Positions 1 through 4,452 of a stretch of DNA of 5,057 nt are shown one piece after another. Numbering within the stretch: position 1 is the stretch's first letter; each line of letters opens with the position of its first letter. The notes beneath the pieces are model-generated. The model saw only the letters and a program-made list of their open reading frames with translations. It did no database searches and was not told the DNA's origin. Source of the DNA: Bacillota bacterium (GTDB taxonomy: Bacteria; Bacillota; Clostridia; Christensenellales; Aristaeellaceae); assembly GCA_023416655.1 (NCBI GenBank), contig JAEZHK010000105.1, forward strand, positions 1 through 5,057. The letters run 5' to 3'. Position numbers and translations under genes: made by a program.

Positions 1-126
1 CTGGACGAGTCGATCGGCCTCGCCAACCGCATCCTGGTGCTTCAGGACGGCCTGATCACCGGCGAGTTCAACGCCTCCGCGGACGGCAAGCCGGAGCAGG
101 TTGACGTGGTCAGCCTGATGATGTAA
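1..126 (+). CDS. Sugar ABC transporter ATP-binding protein, C-terminal fragment
   Basis: This is the last 41 residues of an ATPase subunit of a carbohydrate ABC importer of the RbsA/MglA/XylG type; the rest lies upstream of the window. The frame starts LDESIGLANRILVLQDGLI, which matches the region after the switch histidine of the second nucleotide-binding domain, where family members read roughly 'E..GL.DRILVMRDGRI'. It energises uptake through the permease encoded next, on the cytoplasmic face of the membrane. The protein ends VDVVSLMM with TAA at 124-126. That end is odd: a diverged copy of its last codons recurs at 372-389, just before the permease, so the present LMM-stop terminus may not be the original one. 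The same TAA belongs to the 13-base sequence that opens the intergenic element. Family assignment is firm for so short a piece because the permease follows; the sugar is unknown. Confidence 0.82.
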   Translation: MDESIGLANRILVLQDGLITGEFNASADGKPEQVDVVSLMM

Positions 127-334
127 CAGGGCAACGGCATGAACGAATGTTCCTGCCGTTGCCAAGGGAGCGAGGCCGGATTCCTAATATCCCTGCGGGG
201 ATTTACGGGCGGAATCCGGTTGGCGGTACTGATTTTTCGTCGGGCGGGCAAGCTCGCCCTTGGGAAAAATCCAAAAGCACCGGCAAAGCCGGTAGTTTTG
301 ATCCAATATGGAGGGTCTGCGGGCCCTCCAAACC
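124..334 (+). repeat. Multi-hairpin intergenic element, copy A
   Basis: This is one of two related structured elements in the operon. It opens at the ATPase stop codon (GTAACAGGGCAAC from 123) and ends with CCTCCAAACC (325-334). Hairpins in order: I, GGCAACGGCA 130-139 with TGCCGTTGCC 154-163, enclosing GAAC/GTTC (141-144/149-152). II, CCGGATTCC 176-184 with GGAATCCGG 211-219, enclosing ATCCC-TGCG-GGGAT 189-202. III, GATTTTTC 231-238 with GAAAAATC 264-271, enclosing GGGCGGG 242-248 with CTCGCCC 253-259. IV, ACCGGC-AAA-GCCGGT 279-293, extended by CAAAA 272-276 with TTTTG 296-300. V, TGGAGGG 309-315 with CCCTCCA 324-330, closable over a TGCG loop. No open reading frame of substance lies within. 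It resembles a REP or MITE-like non-autonomous repeat, or a structured RNA acting on the operon messenger; the sequence alone does not separate these. Confidence 0.8.
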
Positions 335-371
335 TCCCGGAGTTCATACATTCGTAATTCATGCATTGGCC

Positions 372-410
372 GTGGATGTTGTTAACCTCAAAGGAGGATG
401 GCGCAGATGA
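372..410 (+). pseudogene. Diverged remnant of the ATPase gene 3' end
   Basis: Read in frame, these codons give VDVVNLKGGWRR and a TGA stop at 408-410. The intact ATPase ends VDVVSLMM (100-123). Over the six shared codons, five residues are identical and the sixth is Ser to Asn; the identical residues use different synonymous codons (GTT/GTG, GAC/GAT, GTG/GTT, GTC/GTT, CTG/CTC). The final codons of the remnant double as the ribosome binding site of the permease, and its TGA overlaps the permease ATG as ATGA at 407-410. Such overlap is normal for coupled ABC-transporter genes. I infer this was the original end of the ATPase gene before element A separated it. It has no start and is not expected to be translated. 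The match is short, so chance is not excluded for this copy alone. Confidence 0.5.
391..397 (+). promoter_or_regulatory. Ribosome binding site that decides the permease start
   Basis: AAGGAGG is a near-perfect Shine-Dalgarno sequence. An ATG at 398 touches it with no spacer and cannot be used efficiently, whereas the ATG at 407 lies nine bases downstream. The permease start is therefore placed at 407. Confidence 0.85.
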
Positions 411-1429
411 GCCAGAAAACCGTGGACGCCGGCCGCCGGTACCGGGTGCGGCAAAAGATCATTCAATACTTCAGCTTCTCGGCGATCGTGCTGCTGGTGG
501 TGGGCCTTTCCGTCACGCAGAAAAACTTCCTGGGGGTCGGCAACCTCACCAACCTCCTCAGGGACACCGCGCCGCTGATGATCATGTCGGTGGGCATGAC
601 GTCGATCCTGCTGTTCGGCTCCATCGACCTTTCGATGGGCGCGGTCTGCTCGGTGTCGAACGTGATGTTTGTCAAGTGCCTCACGACGTTCAACGACATG
701 TACGTCGCGAGCGGACAGGAGCCGAACGTCGCGCTGGCGACGCTGGCCGCGTTTTCGATCTCGCTCCTCTTCGGCCTCATCGCGGGCTTCATCCTGGGCG
801 TGGTCCACGTGAAGCTGAAGGTGCCCTCTTTCATCGCGTCGCTCGCGTTCATGTCGGTGTGGCAGTCGGCGGCGCTCTTAATCTCCGAGGCGTCGATCTC
901 GGTGCCCAAGAGCATGTGGGGCGCGATCAACTGGTTCAAGGTGTCCTTCGGCATCCTGGGCCTGCCGCTGGTGCTGGCGCTGGTGCTGGTGGGGGTCGTG
1001 CACGTCTTCCAGACCCGAACCGCCGTCGGCCGCTCCATGTACGCCATCGGCGGCAACGAGCGCGCGGCGCGCATCGCGGGCGCGCCCGTGGACCGCACGA
1101 AGATCGCGGTGTTCACCATCAACGGCGTGTGCGCGGCGCTGGGCGGCATCTTCCTGGCGGCGAAGATCCGCGCCTGCGCGCCCACCATCGGCGAGCCGTT
1201 CACGCTCTTGATCGTCGCCTCTTGCGTACTGGGCGGCGCGTCACTCACCGGCGGCAAGGGCAGCGCGCTGGGCACGGTGCTGGGCGTGTTCACCGTCGCC
1301 ATCATCAACAACGGCATGAACTTCATCGGCGTGGACGCCTACTGGCAGAACGTGGTGTTCGGCGTGTTCGTCCTGGCGGCGATCGCCGTTTCGATGGACC
1401 GCTCTACCCGCGGCCTGGTGATTAAGTAA
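407..1429 (+). CDS. Sugar ABC transporter permease (RbsC/XylH type)
   Basis: This is the 340-residue membrane subunit of a carbohydrate ABC importer (BPD_transp_2 family). It forms the channel through which a sugar delivered by an extracellular binding protein crosses the cytoplasmic membrane. Family signatures are visible: GSIDLSMGAV at 71-80, VPSFIASLA at 139-147, YAIGGNERAARIAGAPV at 212-228 (the cytoplasmic loop that contacts the ATPase), LGGASLTGGKGSALG at 275-289 and a C-terminal NNGMNFIGVDAYWQ segment at 301-314. Hydrophobic stretches near 22-36, 55-90, 108-135, 140-160, 183-200, 234-252, 265-280, 286-303 and 315-330 fit the usual multi-pass topology. Length is typical of the family. 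The start at 407 is chosen from Shine-Dalgarno spacing. It is cut off from its ATPase partner and from the isomerase gene by hairpin elements, where such genes usually touch or overlap. Substrate cannot be read from the sequence. Confidence 0.93.
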   Translation: MSQKTVDAGRRYRVRQKIIQYFSFSAIVLLVVGLSVTQKNFLGVGNLTNLLRDTAPLMIMSVGMTSILLFGSIDLSMGAVCSVSNVMFVKCLTTFNDMYVASGQEPNVALATLAAFSISLLFGLIAGFILGVVHVKLKVPSFIASLAFMSVWQSAALLISEASISVPKSMWGAINWFKVSFGILGLPLVLALVLVGVVHVFQTRTAVGRSMYAIGGNERAARIAGAPVDRTKIAVFTINGVCAALGGIFLAAKIRACAPTIGEPFTLLIVASCVLGGASLTGGKGSALGTVLGVFTVAIINNGMNFIGVDAYWQNVVFGVFVLAAIAVSMDRSTRGLVIK

Positions 1430-1706
1430 CAGGGCAACAGCATGCGTTAAGAACACATGTTGTTGCGAAGGGAACGGGGGCGGATTGTTGAAAATCCTGC
1501 GGGATTTTCCGGGCTCAGTCCGCACCGGCGGTATTGATTCCCCGTCGGGCGGGCAAGCGCGCCCTTTGGGGGAATCCATAACACCGGTAAGGAAGTTTCG
1601 CCCTGAGGCGAAACTTGTCCCTCCGGGACTGAATTTGATAGATACGTCAAATTCACCTCAAGCCGGTACTTATGGTTGAACATGGAGGGCTGCGATCCTC
1701 CAAACC
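1427..1706 (+). repeat. Multi-hairpin intergenic element, copy B
   Basis: This is the second copy of the element after the ATPase. It again opens at the stop codon of the upstream gene (GTAACAGGGCAAC from 1426) and ends with CCTCCAAACC (1697-1706). Hairpins: I, GCAACAGCATG 1434-1444 with CATGTTGTTGC 1456-1466 (one G-T pair). II, GCGGATTG 1480-1487 with CAGTCCGC 1516-1523, enclosing GAAAATCC-TGCG-GGATTTTC 1490-1509. III, GATTCCCC 1536-1543 with GGGGAATC 1569-1576, enclosing a GGGCG/CGCCC stem (1547-1551/1560-1564). IV, ACCGG 1583-1587 with CCGGT 1663-1667, opened by an insertion. V, TGGAGGG 1683-1689 with TCCTCCA 1696-1702 over a TGCG loop. The 16-mer CGTCGGGCGGGCAAGC (1543-1558) is identical to 238-253 in copy A. 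Without the insertion it is about 205 nt, matching copy A at 211 nt. Confidence 0.8.
1588..1662 (+). repeat. Three abutting hairpins inserted in stem IV of copy B
   Basis: Copy A has only an AAA loop in stem IV; here the loop is about 75 nt and holds three perfect hairpins with no spacer between them. They are AAGTTTCGCC-CTGA-GGCGAAACTT (1593-1616), GTCCC-TCC-GGGAC (1617-1629) and TGAATTTGA with TCAAATTCA (1630-1655, 8-base loop). The result would be a multi-branched arm. Either copy A lost this arm or copy B gained it. Confidence 0.75.
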
Positions 1707-1736
1707 AACTATGGGGTATCCTGATTATTTACTCAT

Positions 1737-1787
1737 GCGAAATCCGTGGCTCACCCGGGCTTTCCCCGTGGTTTGGTCATTAAATAA
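1737..1787 (+). pseudogene. Diverged remnant of the permease gene 3' end
   Basis: In frame, these 17 codons read AKSVAHPGFPRGLVIK and TAA. The intact permease ends AIAVSMDRSTRGLVIK and TAA (1379-1429), so the last six residues and the stop are identical and two more positions match upstream. The matched end uses other codons for every residue but one (CGC/CGT, GGC/GGT, CTG/TTG, GTG/GTC, ATT/ATT, AAG/AAA), so all differences are synonymous. The remnant lies between element B and the ribosome binding site of the isomerase gene, where the permease gene would have ended if the element were absent. It lacks a start and is not expected to make a protein. Alternatives are the tail of a deleted second permease gene or, less likely, coincidence. 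Confidence 0.6.
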
Positions 1788-1815
1788 CGGCGCACGCCGT
1801 AAAGGAGCGTTTTAA

Positions 1816-2397
1816 ATGGACGTCAAACCCTTTGTGCTGGATTTCAACCTCGTCACCGGCCATTGCGACAGCGGCAAGGTGAAACCCACGCTGCGGTATC
1901 TGAAGGACCTGAAAGCCGTGTTCGCGGATCAGGACGCCGCGGAGCGGATTCTCGCCGAGAATAACCCCCTCGTCTACGAGTTCTATGAACTCAACGACAT
2001 CCCCGAAGAGAGCGGCGACCTGCGCTTTGGCACCACCATCATCTACCCCGGCAAGGTCGGAAACGAATACTTCCTGACCAAGGGCCACTTCCACACCATC
2101 CTTGAAGCCGCCGAGGTGTACTACTGCCTCTCCGGCGAGGGCGCGATGCTGATGGAGACGCCGGAGGGCGAATCCACGTATGTAGCACTCAAGCCCGGCG
2201 ACAGCCTGTACGTGCCCGGCCGCAACGCGCACCGCTCGGTCAATACCGGGAGCGTCCCGCTGGTCATGTTCTTCGCTTTCCGCTCCGACGCGGGTCACAA
2301 CTACGGAGCGATCGAGGAAAAGGGCTACCGGAAGCTGCTGCTCGATGTGGAAGGCGTTCCGACGCTGTTCGACAACCCGAAATGGTCTGAAAACTGA
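1816..2397 (+). CDS. pgiA: Glucose-6-phosphate isomerase, archaeal (cupin) type
   Basis: This 193-residue protein belongs to the metal-dependent cupin family of phosphoglucose isomerases (GPI domain), known from Pyrococcus furiosus and unrelated to the classical SIS-fold Pgi. It interconverts glucose 6-phosphate and fructose 6-phosphate in the cytoplasm. The cupin metal site is visible: KGHFH at 89-93 supplies H91 and H93, followed by E100 and H139 in VPGRNAHRSVN, the same spacing as His88, His90, Glu97 and His136 of the Pyrococcus enzyme. Other family blocks are TTIIYPGKVGNE at 73-84, EVYYCLSGEGAMLMETPEGE at 100-119 and DAGHNYGAIEEKGY at 158-171. Full length. AAAGGAG at 1801-1807 sits eight bases before the ATG. 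Placement after a sugar permease suggests it processes the imported sugar after phosphorylation; a related ketose/aldose phosphate remains possible as substrate. A terminator follows immediately. Confidence 0.9.
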   Translation: MDVKPFVLDFNLVTGHCDSGKVKPTLRYLKDLKAVFADQDAAERILAENNPLVYEFYELNDIPEESGDLRFGTTIIYPGKVGNEYFLTKGHFHTILEAAEVYYCLSGEGAMLMETPEGESTYVALKPGDSLYVPGRNAHRSVNTGSVPLVMFFAFRSDAGHNYGAIEEKGYRKLLLDVEGVPTLFDNPKWSEN

Positions 2398-2416
2398 TCC
2401 CCATAGGAACCCCCAG

Positions 2417-2455
2417 GGCCGCCGGAAGCGATGTTTCCGGCGGCCATTTTCTTAT
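2417..2455 (+). terminator. Intrinsic terminator of the sugar operon
   Basis: GGCCGCCGGAA (2417-2427) pairs perfectly with TTCCGGCGGCC (2435-2445) across a seven-base loop, and ATTTTCTTAT follows. An 11-bp GC-rich stem with a T-rich tail 19 bases after the isomerase stop is a textbook Rho-independent terminator. Confidence 0.93.
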
Positions 2456-2497
2456 GCTGACCCAAATACAATGAATGTACCGTATGAGGTCAAATCA

Positions 2498-2506
2498 TGA
2501 TATAAT
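2498..2506 (+). promoter_or_regulatory. Extended -10 promoter for the VanZ-family gene
   Basis: TGATATAAT carries a consensus TATAAT (2501-2506) preceded by TGN, the extended -10 form recognised by the housekeeping sigma factor. No good -35 box lies 15-19 bases upstream, which an extended -10 can tolerate. Transcription would begin near 2513 and give a leader of about 100 nt. Confidence 0.7.
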
Positions 2507-2580
2507 GTTGGATGGTTTTGGAGGTTCGGGAGCCGCCTGTTCTTCCGGCTTGCTGCCGCTTTAGCACATGCGTGGCAGGC

Positions 2581-2601
2581 ATTGAATCGTGTTCAATTGA
2601 A
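2581..2601 (+). promoter_or_regulatory. Small inverted repeats in the VanZ leader
   Basis: ATTGAA (2581-2586) pairs with TTCAAT (2592-2597), and the second arm is itself part of a 10-base palindrome TTCAATTGAA (2592-2601). It lies just before the ribosome binding site GGAGG (2607-2611). It could be an operator or a weak leader hairpin; it is short enough to be chance. Confidence 0.3.
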
Positions 2602-2615
2602 AAAACGGAGGCATT

Positions 2616-3167
2616 ATGGGAAAGCGGGATCGAATCGAAACATTCGTTTTATACGGCGTTTTTGTCTGCTACATTATTCTGTTGATCAAGGCATTGCTGC
2701 TGTCAAGGGTCTCGCTTCTGGACCTGTTCAGTGGCCAAAACATGGATTACAGGTCTGTCAACATCATTCCTTTTCGCAGCATCATGGAGGTTTTCACCGC
2801 CAGCTCTGGAACCGTCAAAACATTTTCCTTCGGCAATGTGATCGGCAACATTCTGATTTTCATTCCCCTCGGCCTGTACTTGCCATTGCTCAAAAGAGAA
2901 AAAAGAGTAGCCGTCAGTTTGTTGATCGTATTGATCGTGAGCCTCACCGTCGAAGTGGTTCAGGGGATTTTCGGCATCGGGACAGCCGACATTGACGATG
3001 TGATTCTGAATTCCCTGGGCGGATGGATCGGCATTCTGGGGTACAGGCTTTTACTGTTCCTGTTCCGGGATGAGAAAAAGGTGCGCACCGTGATCACCAT
3101 ACTGGCTGCCGTCGTCGGATTGCCCATTGTATTCTATTTACTTTTCATGGTGAGAATGAGGTTTTAG
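2616..3167 (+). CDS. VanZ-family integral membrane protein
   Basis: This 183-residue membrane protein carries the VanZ-like domain, named after VanZ of the Tn1546 glycopeptide-resistance cluster, where it gives low-level teicoplanin resistance by an unknown mechanism. The domain is recognised by NIIPF (49-53), the block NVIGNILIFIPLGLYLP (74-90), and EVVQGIFGIGTADIDDVILN (113-132) followed by SLGGWIG. Hydrophobic segments near 9-29, 72-92, 98-119, 130-150 and 158-179 suggest about five membrane passes. GGAGG at 2607-2611 precedes the ATG by four bases. Base composition is near half GC, well below the neighbouring genes, hinting at a different origin or a recent arrival. It is transcribed alone from its own promoter. 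Most chromosomal VanZ homologues have no proven role; resistance should not be assumed. Confidence 0.88.
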   Translation: MGKRDRIETFVLYGVFVCYIILLIKALLLSRVSLLDLFSGQNMDYRSVNIIPFRSIMEVFTASSGTVKTFSFGNVIGNILIFIPLGLYLPLLKREKRVAVSLLIVLIVSLTVEVVQGIFGIGTADIDDVILNSLGGWIGILGYRLLLFLFRDEKKVRTVITILAAVVGLPIVFYLLFMVRMRF

Positions 3168-3217
3168 TTTTCCGCGCACAGGGGGCTTTACCTACTGTAG
3201 TCTATGCATGTACCGGG

Positions 3218-3246
3218 TGGACTTTGGGCTGCATTGAATGTATAAT
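3218..3246 (+). promoter_or_regulatory. Sigma-A promoter for the UroD/MtaA-like gene
   Basis: TGGACT (3218-3223, four of six matches to TTGACA) and a perfect TATAAT (3241-3246) are separated by 17 bases. The start codon at 3285 lies about 32 bases after the expected transcription start. It overlaps no coding region. No terminator is visible for the VanZ gene between 3168 and this promoter, so read-through is possible. Confidence 0.78.
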
Positions 3247-3284
3247 GCGGGAAGAAGTACCCACACAGTCGGGAGGGGCAGAAA

Positions 3285-4292
3285 ATGAATTCCAAGGAGC
3301 GCTGCGTCGCCGTCCTGAACCACGAAATGCCGGACCGGGTCCCGTTTTTCCCGCTGATGATGTTCTTCGCGGCGGGCCGGGCGAAGCTGAACTACCGCGC
3401 CTACGCGACCGAGCCGTCCGCGCTGGCGGAGGCGCAGCTGAACCTCTTTGAAAACTATCATGTGGACGCGGTGACCGCCTGCTCCGACGCCTACCGCATC
3501 ACGGCGGACCTGGGCGGGACAATCGGCTACCCGGAGGACCAGACGCCCCACGCGAAGACCCCGCTGCTGAAGTCCATGGAGGACTTCCACGCGCTGAAGC
3601 GGCCCGACCCGATGAAGCCCGGCTCGCGCATGCGGGGCCGAGTGGACGCGGTGGAGATGCTGGCCCGAAGCGTCGGGAAAAGGGCGCTCGTCTGCGGCTG
3701 GGTGGAGATGCCCTTCGCCGAGGTGTGCGACTGGTTCGGCGTGGAAACCACCATGATGATGCTCTTTGACGAGCCGGAATTCGTACACGAGGCGCTGGAC
3801 TTCGCGGCGGAGCTGGAGATCGACTTCGCGAAGGCGCAGATCGACGCGGGCGCGGCACTGATCGGCTGCGGCGACGCGGCGGCGTCCCTGATCTCGGGCA
3901 AGTTCTTTCAGGAATTCGCGCTGCCCTACGAGCAGAAGGTGACGAAGGCCATCAAAGCGTACGGCGCATACTCCAAGCTGCACATCTGCGGCAACACGAC
4001 GCAGAGCCTCCCGCTCTTGGCAAGTAGCGGCGCGAGCCTGGTCAACATCGATTCGCTGGTGGAATTCGGCTACGCGAGGAAAATCTTCGAAGAGGCAGGC
4101 GTGGCCTTCAAGGGCAACGCCGACCCCGTGCGAGACCTTCTGAACGCCACCCCAGAACAGGCCGCCGCCAAGGGCCGCGAGCTGGTCCGCCGCGGTAAGG
4201 ACACAGCCTTCATGCTCAGCGCGGGCTGCGAAATCCCCGCCGCGGTCAAGGACGAAGTCTACTTCGCCTTCGCGGACAGCGTGAGGGCGTAG
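3285..4292 (+). CDS. Uroporphyrinogen decarboxylase-family protein, MtaA/CmuA-like methyltransferase
   Basis: This 335-residue cytoplasmic protein has the UroD-like TIM-barrel fold, but it resembles corrinoid-dependent methyltransferases (MtaA, MtbA, CmuA C-terminal domain) more than haem-pathway HemE. The opening MNSKERCVAVLNHEMPDRVP is typical of the methyltransferase branch, and the HemE N-terminal RQAGR motif is absent. The zinc-binding H-X-C...C signature of the methylcobamide:thiol methyltransferases is present as HIC at 233-235 and C315 within SAGCEIP (312-318). ELEIDFAKAQIDAGAALIGCGD (176-197) is another family block. GGGAGGGG at 3271-3278 lies six bases before the ATG. No corrinoid protein, substrate-specific methyltransferase or RamA-like activator lies in the window, so the methyl donor and acceptor are unknown. 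It appears to be transcribed on its own. Confidence 0.85.
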   Translation: MNSKERCVAVLNHEMPDRVPFFPLMMFFAAGRAKLNYRAYATEPSALAEAQLNLFENYHVDAVTACSDAYRITADLGGTIGYPEDQTPHAKTPLLKSMEDFHALKRPDPMKPGSRMRGRVDAVEMLARSVGKRALVCGWVEMPFAEVCDWFGVETTMMMLFDEPEFVHEALDFAAELEIDFAKAQIDAGAALIGCGDAAASLISGKFFQEFALPYEQKVTKAIKAYGAYSKLHICGNTTQSLPLLASSGASLVNIDSLVEFGYARKIFEEAGVAFKGNADPVRDLLNATPEQAAAKGRELVRRGKDTAFMLSAGCEIPAAVKDEVYFAFADSVRA

Positions 4293-4313
4293 GGCGAGGG
4301 GAGACGGAGAACG

Positions 4314-4362
4314 CCGGAGGGCTCCGCCCTCCGGGCCTCCCGCAAGGGGCATGATGCCCCTT
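4314..4362 (+). repeat. Paired GC-rich hairpins after the methyltransferase-like gene
   Basis: Two perfect stems stand in series: CCGGAGGGC-TCC-GCCCTCCGG (4314-4334) and AAGGGGCA-TGA-TGCCCCTT (4344-4362). No T-run follows either, so they are not standard terminators. The first hairpin and its right flank (CCCTCCgggCCTCCCG) resemble hairpin V of copy A and its flank (CCCTCCaaaCCTCCCG, 324-338), suggesting a related module of the same repeat family. They may stabilise the 3' end of the messenger. Confidence 0.6.
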
Positions 4363-4390
4363 GACCCCACACAAGGGAACAGCAAGGTCA

Positions 4391-4428
4391 GCATAAGAAA
4401 CGCCGGGAATCCAGACGGATTCCCGGTG
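4391..4428 (-). terminator. Intrinsic terminator of the pyruvate:ferredoxin oxidoreductase gene
   Basis: CCGGGAATCC (4403-4412) pairs perfectly with GGATTCCCGG (4417-4426) over AGAC; a G-T and a C-G pair (4401-4402 with 4427-4428) lengthen the stem. Read on the minus strand it follows the stop codon by about 24 bases and is succeeded by TTTCTTATGC. On the plus strand the tail GCGCTTTGTT is poorer but might also stop the convergent gene. Confidence 0.8.
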
Positions 4429-4452
4429 CGCTTTGTTGGGTGTCCTGACTGC

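Noticed and set aside
242..271. Hairpin III of copy A as a terminator
   Set aside because: The stem is followed by TTGGGAAAAATC, not a T-run, and the same operon continues downstream.
398..400. Upstream ATG as the permease start (343-residue version)
   Set aside because: It directly abuts AAGGAGG with no spacer; the ATG at 407 has a nine-base spacer.
139..410. Short plus-strand frames within element A as small proteins
   Set aside because: They run through the hairpins with no ribosome binding site and have no counterpart in element B. Only the last codons (372-410) carry meaning, as a gene-end remnant.
361..1425. 354-codon plus-strand frame overlapping the permease
   Set aside because: It is an Arg/Gly/His-rich shadow of the permease in a GC-rich region and lacks any recognisable domain, while the permease frame has clear family motifs.
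1485..1679. 64-codon frame in element B
   Set aside because: It is composed almost wholly of inverted-repeat sequence, and its counterpart in copy A is not conserved as a peptide.
127..1706. CRISPR array or tandem repeats
   Set aside because: The repeats are two dispersed copies with different internal palindromes; there are no regularly spaced short repeats with unique spacers.
2512..2617. Possible leader peptide beginning near the transcription start of the VanZ transcript
   Set aside because: The ATG at 2512 lies at or before the expected transcript start and has no ribosome binding site.
3192..4394. 400-codon minus-strand frame opposite the methyltransferase-like gene
   Set aside because: It is an antisense shadow of GC-rich codons with no family motifs, and it runs across the promoter and both hairpins flanking the real gene.
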